Shown here: positions 1 through 7,299 of the stretch, in pieces | Layout: each line of letters starts with the position of its first letter | Numbering within the stretch: the first letter of the stretch is position 1 | Assembly: GCA_910588365.1 (NCBI GenBank) | Contig: CAJUQS010000082.1 | Location: forward strand, 1-25,300 | Reading direction: 5' to 3' | DNA: 25,300 nucleotides | From: an uncultured Oscillospiraceae bacterium | GTDB taxonomy: Bacteria; Bacillota; Clostridia; Oscillospirales; Oscillospiraceae | The notes under the pieces: model-generated | Database searches by the model: none | The model's input: only the letters and a program-made list of their open reading frames with translations | What the model was told of the DNA's origin: nothing | Made by a program: the position numbers and the translations under genes

Positions 1-27
1 TAAGGTAGTCTGCGGGGAGTGAAAAAG

Positions 28-67
28 TTTCCCTTGTTTCAGCCCATAAGGGCAAAAACAAGGGAAA
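28..67. repeat. Long inverted repeat near the left edge
   Basis: A perfect 12-bp stem TTTCCCTTGTTT (28-39) / AAACAAGGGAAA (56-67) encloses a second 4-bp stem GCCC (42-45) / GGGC (50-53) with ATAA loop. The surrounding 1-190 is clearly more AT-rich than the coding DNA to the right. It could be a terminator of a gene outside the window or the end of a mobile element; no coding sequence in 1-213 is supported. Confidence 0.5.
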
Positions 68-135
68 TTACATAAGGTTTGAACATTTAATCAGCGAAAA
101 GACTTGATATATCAGGGCTTCAAGAGAATTTGACA

Positions 136-153
136 GATAAATCATGATTTATC
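136..153. repeat. Perfect 18-bp palindrome
   Basis: GATAAATCATGATTTATC is a perfect palindrome with no loop. It directly abuts the next hairpin (154-184). A palindrome without loop is more typical of a protein-binding dyad or recombination site than of a terminator. No regulator or recombinase gene is visible nearby, so its role is unknown. Confidence 0.45.
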
Positions 154-184
154 GGGGGCTTTCATCTTTAGGGTGAAAGCCCCC
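154..184 (-). terminator. Hairpin downstream of cinA
   Basis: An 11-bp perfect stem GGGGGCTTTCA (154-164) / TGAAAGCCCCC (174-184) with a 9-nt loop lies 29 bp beyond the cinA stop codon. It has the strength of an intrinsic terminator, but on the minus strand no T-run follows (GATAAATC comes next), so it may be a 3' stabilising hairpin or a terminator for plus-strand transcription from outside the window. Confidence 0.45.
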
Positions 185-213
185 TTGACAAATGCCCTCT
201 TGGATTATTCCTC

Positions 214-1464
214 CTATAGCGGAAGCCCCAGCAGGGTCCGCCGGAGCATATCAAAGGCGTTTTGGGCGGCGGCGCTCCGCACCCGCTCCCTGCCTCTGCC
301 CTTCCCGCAGGAGAGCTTCCTGCAGATGGTCCCCTGGTCCGAGGCCAGGGCGATGTAGACCGTGCCCACCTCATTGCCCCTGTCATCGCTCTCCGGGCCG
401 GCCACGCCGGTGACGGAGACCGCCAGATCGCTGCCGCAGACCCGCCGGCACCCCTCGGCCATGGCCCGGGCCACGGGCTCACTGACCGCGCCCTGCTCCT
501 CCAGCAGTGCCTCCGGCACGCCCAGTATGCCGGATTTGACGCCGTTGGTATAGCTGACCACGCCGCCCCGGAACACCTTGGACGCGCCGGGCAGGTCGGT
601 CATGCACTTGGCAATGAGCCCCCCGGTGCAGCTCTCGGCGGCGGAGAGGGTGAGTCCCCGCTCCAGCAGCGCGGCGGAGACCACCTGCTCCAGGCTCTCC
701 ACGTCCACGCCGTAGACCACATCCCCCAGGGTTTCCAGGACCTGTGCCACCAAGGGCTTCAAGAGCGCCTCAGCGGCCTCCCTGGTCTCCGCCTTGGCGG
801 TGGCCCGGACCATGCACTCGTTGAGCTTGGCGTAGGGCGCCAGGGTGGGATTGGTCAGGCGCGTCATGGGCTCCCGCAGGGCCTCCTCCACGGAGCTCTC
901 CCCCATGCCGAAGATCTTGATCTCGTGGCTGACGATCACGCCGTCCGTCAGCTTCTCCAGGTACTGCCGGGCCCGGTTATCAAACATGTACCGGCACTCG
1001 AAGGGCGGGCCGGGGAGCATCAGCACGTGGACGCCCCCCTCCTGGAAGGCGCACCCGGGCGCGGTGCCCACGGGGTTGTCGAAGACCGTGCAGTTCACCG
1101 GCAGCATGGCCTGCTGGACGTTGTTCTCCGGCATCCGCTTTCCCAGCTTCGTCTCAAACCAGGTTCTGATCTCCTCCAGGATGTCCTGGTGGAGCTCCAG
1201 CTCCCGGCCAAAGGTCCTGCAGATGGTCTGCTTGGTGAGATCGTCATAGGTGGGCCCCAGACCGCCGGTGGTGATGATGATGTCCGCCCGCCGCCGGGCG
1301 GTCTCCAGGGCCTCCGCCAGGCGCTCCGGGTTGTCGCCCACCACCGTGTGGTGGAGGACGGTAATGCCCAGGGCGCTGAGTTTTTCCGAGAGGATCTGCG
1401 CGTCGGTGTTGGCGATGTTTCCCAGAAGCAGCTCCGTACCGACGGCGATGAGTTCTGCAACCAT
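214..1464 (-). CDS. cinA: CinA family protein (nicotinamide-nucleotide amidase)
   Basis: The 416-residue protein is a full-length CinA. The N-terminal molybdopterin-binding-like (COG1058) domain shows GTELLLGN (9-16) and TTGGLGPTYDDLT (65-77). The C-terminal amidase domain shows SAAESCTGGL (about 274-283) and the later VTGVAGP motif, typical of enzymes that deamidate nicotinamide mononucleotide in pyridine-nucleotide recycling. In Gram-positive bacteria cinA is also linked to competence, but nothing here shows that. The ATG at 1464 was chosen because AAAGGAG lies 6 nt upstream and the MVAELIAVGTE start is typical; an in-frame ATG at 1539 lies inside repeat DNA. It follows thiI in the same direction with about 126 bp of repeat-containing DNA between. 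Function by family is secure; the physiological role is inferred. Confidence 0.95.
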   Translation of the reverse strand: MVAELIAVGTELLLGNIANTDAQILSEKLSALGITVLHHTVVGDNPERLAEALETARRRADIIITTGGLGPTYDDLTKQTICRTFGRELELHQDILEEIRTWFETKLGKRMPENNVQQAMLPVNCTVFDNPVGTAPGCAFQEGGVHVLMLPGPPFECRYMFDNRARQYLEKLTDGVIVSHEIKIFGMGESSVEEALREPMTRLTNPTLAPYAKLNECMVRATAKAETREAAEALLKPLVAQVLETLGDVVYGVDVESLEQVVSAALLERGLTLSAAESCTGGLIAKCMTDLPGASKVFRGGVVSYTNGVKSGILGVPEALLEEQGAVSEPVARAMAEGCRRVCGSDLAVSVTGVAGPESDDRGNEVGTVYIALASDQGTICRKLSCGKGRGRERVRSAAAQNAFDMLRRTLLGLPL

Positions 1465-1525
1465 AGTCACTCCTTTCTTCACGCCCTGCGGGCGCGAAGG
1501 CGTTTTTTCTCGTTGGCCGCAGGCG

Positions 1526-1588
1526 CTTTTTGTGCGCACAAAAAGTACCCAAAAAGGTGCCGGCGTCTGCCTGCGGATTCTGCCGGCA
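1526..1588 (+). repeat. Composite palindromic repeat, copy 1 (B type)
   Basis: Hairpin 1 is a perfect 10-bp palindrome, CTTTTTGTGC (1526-1535) / GCACAAAAAG (1536-1545), followed by TACCCAAAAAGG and then hairpin 2, TGCCGGC (1558-1564) / GCCGGCA (1582-1588). Read on the minus strand, hairpin 2 directly follows the thiI stop codon and is followed by CCTTTTTGG, so it could act as thiI's terminator. The same architecture occurs at 18778-18817 and 25162-25223. Confidence 0.65.
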
Positions 1589-1590
1589 GG

Positions 1591-2775
1591 TTACGATATA
1601 TCCGCAATGGAGATCGTCACCCTCTCCGTGCCGTCCAGCGCCCGCTGGACCAGCCCCTCCACGTCCAGCGCCTTCTCATACTCCACGACCTCCTCCAGGT
1701 GGGGATGTGTCCTGGGGTGCCGGGGGGTAAATACCGTGCAGCAGTCCTCGTAGGGCAGGATGGATGTCTCAAAGGTGCCGATCCGCCGGGAGATACGGAT
1801 GATCTCCTCCTTGTCCATGCCGATCACCGGCCGCAGAACCGGCAGGGTGCATACCGCGTCAGAGACCGTCAGCGCGTCCATGGTCTGGCTGGCCACCTGG
1901 CCCAGGCACTCCCCGGTCACCAGGGCCTTGGCGCCCGTCCGATGGGCGACGCCCTCCGCCAGGCGCATCATGAAGCGGCGCATAATGAGGGTGAAGTGGT
2001 CCTCCGGGCAGGCACGGCGGATCTCCTCCTGGATCTCCGTGAAGGGGACAATGTGCAGCTTCATGCGGCCGCACCAGGCCGTCAGCTCCCCGGCCAGCCT
2101 CTCCACCTTGTCCAGGGCCTGCTGGGAGGTGTAGGGCGGGGAGAAGAAGTGGACCAGCTCCAGCTGGACGCCCCGCTTGGCGATCATATAGGAGGATACC
2201 GGGCTGTCGATGCCGCCCGAGAGCAGGCTCACCGCCGTGCCCCCCATGCCGATGGGCAGCCCTCCCGCCCCGGGCTGGGAGGGGCCGTGGACATAGGCCG
2301 CCTTCTCCCGGACCTCCACGTGGACGCACAGCTCCGGCTTGTGGACATCTACCTTCAGGTGGGGGTAGGCGTCGTGGAGCAGGCCCCCCACGTACTGGGA
2401 GATCTCCATGCTGTTCATGGGGAACTTCTTGTCCGCCCGCTTGGTTTCCACCTTGAAGGTCTTCGCCTCCCGCAGCGCCCGGTCCAGGTAGTTTCGGGCG
2501 CAGTGGTAGATGGCGTCCTTGTCCTTGGGGCAGGGCAGGGCCCGGGTGACGGCAATCACGCCGAACACCTGCCGGCAGGCGGCATAGGCCCCGTCTATAT
2601 CGCACGTCTGCTCCTGGGGCTCCACATAGACGGTGCTCTGCTTGGAGTAGACGCGGAAGCTGCCGTAGTGCTGGAGGCGGCGGCGGACATTGGCCGTCAG
2701 CTTGTCCTCAAAGGAGCGCCGGTTGAGCCCCTTGAGCACCACTTCCCCCAGCTTCAGCAGTATCATCTCATTCAT
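1591..2775 (-). CDS. thiI: tRNA 4-thiouridine synthase ThiI (short form)
   Basis: The 394-residue protein has the ThiI layout: an N-terminal ferredoxin-like region, a THUMP RNA-binding domain (about 60-165) and a PP-loop ATPase domain with SGGIDS at 186-191. It adenylates U8 of tRNA and inserts sulfur to make 4-thiouridine; some homologues also supply sulfur for thiamine thiazole. The protein ends after the PP-loop domain, so the C-terminal rhodanese domain of the E. coli enzyme is absent, as in Bacillus, where a dedicated cysteine desulfurase delivers sulfur. No such desulfurase gene lies in this window. The ATG at 2775 has a modest AGGA 4 nt upstream. A promoter is visible at 2808-2836. Identification is firm. 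Confidence 0.95.
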   Translation of the reverse strand: MNEMILLKLGEVVLKGLNRRSFEDKLTANVRRRLQHYGSFRVYSKQSTVYVEPQEQTCDIDGAYAACRQVFGVIAVTRALPCPKDKDAIYHCARNYLDRALREAKTFKVETKRADKKFPMNSMEISQYVGGLLHDAYPHLKVDVHKPELCVHVEVREKAAYVHGPSQPGAGGLPIGMGGTAVSLLSGGIDSPVSSYMIAKRGVQLELVHFFSPPYTSQQALDKVERLAGELTAWCGRMKLHIVPFTEIQEEIRRACPEDHFTLIMRRFMMRLAEGVAHRTGAKALVTGECLGQVASQTMDALTVSDAVCTLPVLRPVIGMDKEEIIRISRRIGTFETSILPYEDCCTVFTPRHPRTHPHLEEVVEYEKALDVEGLVQRALDGTERVTISIADIS

Positions 2776-2807
2776 GGCATCCTGTTCCTTTCCCTGTTTT
2801 CCACACC

Positions 2808-2836
2808 ATTATAGCCGATTGCCCGCCAATGCGCAA
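2808..2836 (-). promoter_or_regulatory. SigA-type promoter for thiI
   Basis: On the minus strand TTGCGC (2831-2836) and a perfect TATAAT (2808-2813) are separated by exactly 17 nt, about 35 bp before the thiI start. It lies between the terminator at 2869-2902 and thiI, which fits thiI starting its own transcription unit. Confidence 0.7.
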
Positions 2837-2868
2837 GACAAAGGCGCAGATATCGTCAGGGGGATCGA

Positions 2869-2902
2869 AAAAAGAGGCAAAACTTTCGTTTTGCCTCTTT
2901 TT
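2869..2902 (-). terminator. Intrinsic terminator after the small membrane protein gene
   Basis: A perfect 15-bp stem (2869-2883 / 2888-2902, core AGAGGCAAAAC / GTTTTGCCTCT) with TTTC loop is flanked by A- and T-runs, so it would terminate in both directions. It lies 34 bp beyond the stop of the minus-strand gene at 2936 and just upstream of the thiI promoter. Confidence 0.85.
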
Positions 2903-2935
2903 CTCCTCTTTTCTGCCGCGAGAAAAACGTCTGCC

Positions 2936-3346
2936 TTACAAGCCGCCTCCTATCAGCGATGAGATGAGGAAAATCAGCGCAGAGATCAGGTTGGAGGCGA
3001 GGCGGCAGAACAGCTGCTCATCCTCATCCAGTTCGTCAAAGGTGGTGATGTGCTCGTCCACAAAGTCCACAATATCGGACGTGGCGTGGCGGCGGGGCTT
3101 CCTGTTCTTCCGGTCCCTGAACAGGCCGGGAATCCCGATGCCGTCGGCCCGCAGGTAGTTCAGCCAGGCCAGCCCCAGGAGGATCGCCGCCGCGATGAAG
3201 CAGCCGTCCCACACGGTCAGCCGCCCCTTGTTCACAAACCGGTCCCACAGCAGGACCGCCGCCAGCACAATCGAACACTTATTGATGCACTTGTAGAAAA
3301 TCGGACGAACCATTTCCTTACGGAACAGGCTCAACAGCTTTTTCAT
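2936..3346 (-). CDS. Small predicted membrane protein, function unknown
   Basis: A 136-residue protein I do not recognise. The basic N-terminus (MKKLLSLFRKEM) is followed by two hydrophobic segments (about 23-38 and 46-62, the latter GCFIAAAILLGLAWL), a charged cytoplasmic stretch rich in Arg/Lys then Asp/Glu (about 76-110), and a hydrophobic C-terminus ending SALIFLISSLIGGGL. The ATG at 3346 was chosen over an upstream in-frame ATG (3391) because AGGAG sits 7 nt upstream and the upstream codons overlap the opp terminator hairpin. It lies only 74 bp beyond oppF with no room for a clear promoter, so it is probably transcribed by read-through from opp or from a promoter inside oppF. Coding status is well supported; function unknown. 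Confidence 0.75.
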   Translation of the reverse strand: MKKLLSLFRKEMVRPIFYKCINKCSIVLAAVLLWDRFVNKGRLTVWDGCFIAAAILLGLAWLNYLRADGIGIPGLFRDRKNRKPRRHATSDIVDFVDEHITTFDELDEDEQLFCRLASNLISALIFLISSLIGGGL

Positions 3347-3375
3347 TTCGGGCTCCTGTTTGACATACACGGAAG

Positions 3376-3404
3376 AAAAGCCAGCCGCCAAGCGGCTGGC
3401 TTTT
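3376..3404 (-). terminator. Terminator hairpin after oppF
   Basis: A perfect 12-bp stem AAAAGCCAGCCG (3376-3387) / CGGCTGGCTTTT (3393-3404) with a 5-nt loop lies 17 bp beyond the oppF stop and 30 bp before the next gene. The stem itself ends in TTTT on either strand. It may attenuate rather than fully block expression of the downstream small gene. Confidence 0.8.
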
Positions 3405-3420
3405 CCTCAATGACTGGTGA

Positions 3421-4359
3421 TTATTTCGCCTCAATCTCCCGGCGATACTGATCCAGCTCCTTCTCGTTTCCGTAGATGAAGTGGCCGGGCAGGATCTCCT
3501 CCCAGATGGGCTTGTTGGTGCTGTAGTCGTGGATGGACGGATCGTACACCACCAGCTGCTTCTTCTTCTCCAGCTCCGGGTCGGGGATGGGGACAGCGGA
3601 CAGCAGCGCCTTGGTATACGGGTGCAGCGGATGGAGGAACAGCTCCTCCGCCTCCGCCAGCTCCACGATGCGGCCCTTGTGGATGACCGCGATGCGGTCG
3701 GAGATAAACCGCACCACCGACAGGTCGTGGGCGATGAACAGGTACGTCAGCCCGCGGCTGGACTTCAGCCGGTTGAGCAGGTTGAGCACCTGCGCGCGGA
3801 TGGACACGTCCAGCGCGGAGATGGGCTCGTCGGCCACCACGAACTCGGGCTCCATGATCAGCGCGCGGGCAATGCCGATACGCTGGCGCTGGCCGCCGGA
3901 GAACTCGTGGGGGAACCGGGAGGCAAACTCCGGCAGCAGACCCACTTCCCGCAGGGCGTACTCCACCTTCCGCTTCCGGTCGTCCTCGTCCTTGTACAGA
4001 TGGTGGTTGATGAGGCCCTCGGAGACGATGTAGTCCACCTTGGCCCGCTCGTTCAGCGAGGCCATGGGGTCCTGGAAGATCATCTGGCACTTCTTGATGA
4101 CCTCCAGATCCAGCTCCTTGGAAATCTTCCCGCTGATCCGCTTTCCCTTGAAGAGAATCTCACCGGCGGACACGGGGTTGATGCGGGTGATCGCCCGGCC
4201 GATGGTGGTCTTGCCCGATCCGGACTCGCCCACCAGGGAGAAGGTCTCTCCCTTGTAGATGTCGATGTTGACGTGGTCAACCGCGACAAACTTTTTCCTG
4301 CCGCCTCCGAAGGTAATCTGCAGGTCCTTGATCTCTATCAGCTTTTCACGCTCCGACAC
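3421..4359 (-). CDS. oppF: Oligopeptide ABC transporter ATP-binding protein OppF
   Basis: A 312-residue ATPase of the dipeptide/oligopeptide transporter type. It shows the Walker A motif GESGSGKTT, the ABC signature FSGGQRQRIGIARAL, Walker B FVVADEPISALD and the H-loop IAHDLS, plus the C-terminal oligopeptide-ABC extension (HPYTKALLSAVPIPDP). With OppD it would form the ATPase pair that powers peptide import. The start is GTG at 4359, with AAAGGAGGG 8-9 nt upstream, lying 15 bp after the oppD stop. It is the last gene of oppABCDF before the hairpin at 3376-3404. The substrate cannot be decided from sequence; peptides are most likely, though family members also carry nickel or other small solutes. 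Confidence 0.93.
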   Translation of the reverse strand: MSEREKLIEIKDLQITFGGGRKKFVAVDHVNIDIYKGETFSLVGESGSGKTTIGRAITRINPVSAGEILFKGKRISGKISKELDLEVIKKCQMIFQDPMASLNERAKVDYIVSEGLINHHLYKDEDDRKRKVEYALREVGLLPEFASRFPHEFSGGQRQRIGIARALIMEPEFVVADEPISALDVSIRAQVLNLLNRLKSSRGLTYLFIAHDLSVVRFISDRIAVIHKGRIVELAEAEELFLHPLHPYTKALLSAVPIPDPELEKKKQLVVYDPSIHDYSTNKPIWEEILPGHFIYGNEKELDQYRREIEAK

Positions 4360-4374
4360 AGCAAATTCCCTCCT

Positions 4375-5409
4375 TTACTTCCGCATCTTCTCGCGCAGCA
4401 TCTTGATAGACTTGGGCTGCTCGATCTTGGGCGCTCTGGGGTCCAGGTACCACGTCTTGGCCTTGTGGGTGGAGGTCACGTCAAAGAAGGGCGGCTCCTC
4501 CTCAAAGTCAATGGCCAGCGCCTGCTGGTTCCGGGGCGCGAAAGCGTCGCCCTTCACCTCGTAGAACAGGTTCGGCGGGGTACCGTCGATGGTGGGCAGA
4601 TCCTCGCCCTTCACGCCCAGCTGGGGCAGGGAGGACAGCAGGGCCCAGGTATAGGGGTGCCACGCATCGTAGAAAATTTCGTTGACCAGACCGTACTCCA
4701 CAATCTGGCCGGCGTACATGACGGCCACGCGGTCGGCCACGTTGGCCACCACGCCCAGATCGTGGGTGATGTAGATGACGGTCATGTTCAGCTCCCGCTG
4801 GAGCGCGCGGATCAGATCCAGAATCTGGGCCTGAATGGTCACGTCCAGGGCCGTGGTGGGCTCGTCGCAGATGAGAATCTGGGGACGGCAGGCCACGGCG
4901 ATGGCGATGACCACGCGCTGGCGCATTCCGCCGGAGAACTCGTGGGGATACTGATTGGCCCGGCGCTCAGGATCGGGGATACCGACCTTCTTGAGCATCT
5001 CAATGGACAGCTTCTTGGCCTCCTCGCCCTTGATGCCCTGGCAGAGCTCAATGGACTCCTGGATCTGCTTGCCGATCTTCTTGAGCGGGTTGAGGCTGGT
5101 CATCGGGTCCTGCATGACCATGGAGATCTTCTTGCCCCGGATGGTCAGCCACTCCTTCTCCGTCTTGTACTTGGAGATGTCCACTCCGTCGTACACGATG
5201 GATCCGCCGGTGATGGATCCGTTGGCGTCCAGCATACCCAAAAAGGACTTGGTGAACACGCTCTTGCCGGATCCGGACTCGCCCACGATGGCCAGTGTCT
5301 CGCCCTCGTAGAGGTCCAGGGAGCACTTGCGGATGGCCTTGAGGATCTTCCCCCGGAGGCTGAACTCAATTTCAATGTCCCTTGCGGACAGCAATGGTTC
5401 TTTAGCCAT
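4375..5409 (-). CDS. oppD: Oligopeptide ABC transporter ATP-binding protein OppD
   Basis: A 344-residue ATPase with Walker A GESGSGKSV, signature FSGGMRQRVVIAIA, Walker B LICDEPTTALD and H-loop ITHDLG. The C-terminal part holds the oligopeptide-ABC domain (HPYTWALLSSLPQ) and a long tail after it (about 60 residues, FDVTSTHKAKTWYLDPRAPKIEQP) like that of OppD proteins from Gram-positives. It pairs with OppF. The ATG at 5409 (MAKEPLLSARDIE) was chosen because a G-rich site AAAGGGGGGCGG lies just upstream; the in-frame ATG at 5451 would overlap oppC by 29 bp. It follows oppC by 13 bp, so the two are surely co-transcribed. Confidence 0.93.
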   Translation of the reverse strand: MAKEPLLSARDIEIEFSLRGKILKAIRKCSLDLYEGETLAIVGESGSGKSVFTKSFLGMLDANGSITGGSIVYDGVDISKYKTEKEWLTIRGKKISMVMQDPMTSLNPLKKIGKQIQESIELCQGIKGEEAKKLSIEMLKKVGIPDPERRANQYPHEFSGGMRQRVVIAIAVACRPQILICDEPTTALDVTIQAQILDLIRALQRELNMTVIYITHDLGVVANVADRVAVMYAGQIVEYGLVNEIFYDAWHPYTWALLSSLPQLGVKGEDLPTIDGTPPNLFYEVKGDAFAPRNQQALAIDFEEEPPFFDVTSTHKAKTWYLDPRAPKIEQPKSIKMLREKMRK

Positions 5410-5422
5410 GTTCCGCCCCCCT

Positions 5423-6349
5423 TTACACGTGGTTTCTGGGGTCAGCCGCATCGGACACGGCGTTGCCCACCAGGTAGAACGTGACGGTAATCAGCGACAC
5501 GATCACGGCGGGGAACACCAGCAGGTGCGGATACACCAGGAAGAAGTTACGGGCGTTGCGCAGCAGCAGTCCCAGGGACGGGGTCTCGAAGCCCAGGCCC
5601 AGGCCCAGATAGGACAGGGTGGACTCCAGACTGATGGTGCCGGGGATGGACAGCGCCAGCCGCAGGATCACCACGCTGATGAGGTAGGGGAAAATGTTCT
5701 TGGAGAGCACGCGCCACACCGGGGTGCCCAGGCAGCGGGAGGCCAGGTTGTACTCCCGGTCGCGGTACATGAGCACCAGGTTGCGCACGTTTCTCGCCAT
5801 CACCAGCCAGTGGGTGGCGATGATGGACACGGCCATGATGGTGAAGCTCTGGCCCACAATCATAGCCACCAGGGTCAGGTAGATGACCGTGGGGATGTTG
5901 TTGATGATGTTGTACAGCTCGGTCAGGGGCCGGTCCAGCCAGCGCACATAGCCCCACAGGCACCCGATGATGACGCCGACGATTGCCTCGCCGATGGCCA
6001 CCACCAGGGCCAGCTTGATGGACACCTGGGCGGAGAACCACACCTGGCACCAGTAGTCGCGGCCGATGTTGTCCGTGCCGAACCAGTACTGGGAGTTGGG
6101 CGTGAGGAAGGTCTCCGTCGGGCTGCTGACCAGCTCGGCGTAGTTGGGATAGTTGCCGATCCTCAGCGCGATGAAGGAGAACGCCACCAGCACAATGAAC
6201 ACGAGCGCCATGAACACGGCGGACTTCTTCTTCAGGAAGTTCTGCCACACGCTGCGCCAGTAGGAATAGTTGGAGTACCCGATGCGCTCCGCCGCGTCGG
6301 CGGAGTATTCCACTACGCGGAACAGCTCGTCTTGATTCAGCTTGCTCAT
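5423..6349 (-). CDS. oppC: Oligopeptide ABC transporter permease OppC
   Basis: A 308-residue inner-membrane permease of the OppC type. A cytoplasmic N-terminus of about 40 residues precedes a first membrane helix (SAVFMALVFIVLVAFSFIAL), an extracellular segment containing the typical FGTDNIGRDYW motif, and the BPD_transp_1 domain with about five further helices. Near the end lies the EAA-type cytoplasmic loop (RCLGTPVWRVLSKNIFPYLI) that contacts the ATPases, followed by LESTLSYLGLGL, characteristic of this family. Its start codon overlaps the oppB stop by one base (TAATG), indicating translational coupling. It forms the membrane channel with OppB. Confidence 0.94.
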   Translation of the reverse strand: MSKLNQDELFRVVEYSADAAERIGYSNYSYWRSVWQNFLKKKSAVFMALVFIVLVAFSFIALRIGNYPNYAELVSSPTETFLTPNSQYWFGTDNIGRDYWCQVWFSAQVSIKLALVVAIGEAIVGVIIGCLWGYVRWLDRPLTELYNIINNIPTVIYLTLVAMIVGQSFTIMAVSIIATHWLVMARNVRNLVLMYRDREYNLASRCLGTPVWRVLSKNIFPYLISVVILRLALSIPGTISLESTLSYLGLGLGFETPSLGLLLRNARNFFLVYPHLLVFPAVIVSLITVTFYLVGNAVSDAADPRNHV

Positions 6350-7299
6350 TACCGGGTCTCACCTCCTCCTGCCAGTTTGATGCGCGGGTCAAAGAGCGTC
6401 ATCGCCAGATCGCCCAGGAACACGCCGATGATGCCCAGGAAGGCATAGATCATCACGCACGTCTGGACCACCTCGGTGTCGTAGCGCTGGATGGCGTCAA
6501 CCATCAGCGTACCCATGCCGGGCACGGAGAAGAAGCGCTCCACCAGCAGCGTACCGCCGAAGGTAAGGATGATGGATGCGGGGATGTACTGCACCAGGGG
6601 CACAAACGCGTTTTTGAGAATGTGCTTGACCATGATGCTCTGGGTGGACATGCCCTTGATTCTGGCCAGCTTGATGTAGTCCTTGGTGGACTCATCCACC
6701 ATGTACCGGCGGGTCCACAGCGCGTAATGGGCGATGGACGTAAGAGCCAGACAGACAACGGGCAGGATGCTGGACATTCCGATGTTCTTATTGGAGTACA
6801 GGCTGGGCAATCCCAGCACCCGGGAGCCGAAAACCAGCACCAGGGAGTAGGACACCAACGGGGGAACCGAGTTGACAAAGACGGTATAGACGGTACCCAC
6901 ATGGTCCATCAGACGGTCCTTTTGCCGGGCCTGCAGCACGCCCAGGAGGATGCCCAAGGTCAGGGAGATGGCCATGGACGAGAGCCCCAGGCGCATGGAA
7001 ATCGTAAACTTTCCTCCGATGATCTCTAATACAGATGTGCCGTTCTGAATCCTCCGGGAGGTGCCGAAATCGCCCGAGAGGATCTGCCCATAATAACGGA
7101 ACAGCTGCGTCGGGATCGGATCGAGGAGGCCGGCTTTTGCCAGGATATCCTCCTTCTGCTGATCGTCCAGCTTCATCATCTGATCCTCTGTAAAGAAGAA
7201 GTCAGTGGGAAGGGCCCGCATGCACAGGAAGACAATGGTGACAATGATCAGGACCGTCAAGACGGACTGGAGCAGCCGCTTGACTGTGTACTTAAACAT
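6349..7299 (-). CDS. oppB: Oligopeptide ABC transporter permease OppB
   Basis: A 316-residue permease beginning MFKYTVKRLLQSVLTVLIIVTIVFLCMR, the typical OppB/DppB first helix. The BPD_transp_1 domain shows the EAA-like loop (DYIKLARIKGMSTQSIMVKHIL) and the family motif near VERFFSVPGMGTL. About six membrane helices are visible. The start ATG overlaps the oppA stop by one base (TAATG) and lacks a clear Shine-Dalgarno site of its own, so translation is probably coupled to oppA. The C-terminus overlaps oppC in the same way. Confidence 0.94.
   Translation of the reverse strand: MFKYTVKRLLQSVLTVLIIVTIVFLCMRALPTDFFFTEDQMMKLDDQQKEDILAKAGLLDPIPTQLFRYYGQILSGDFGTSRRIQNGTSVLEIIGGKFTISMRLGLSSMAISLTLGILLGVLQARQKDRLMDHVGTVYTVFVNSVPPLVSYSLVLVFGSRVLGLPSLYSNKNIGMSSILPVVCLALTSIAHYALWTRRYMVDESTKDYIKLARIKGMSTQSIMVKHILKNAFVPLVQYIPASIILTFGGTLLVERFFSVPGMGTLMVDAIQRYDTEVVQTCVMIYAFLGIIGVFLGDLAMTLFDPRIKLAGGGETR

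Noticed and set aside
262..2814. 850-residue plus-strand open frame opposite cinA and thiI
   Set aside because: It spans two genes and their gap on the other strand, is rich in His/Gly/Leu/Ala without domains, and reflects GC-skewed codon positions.
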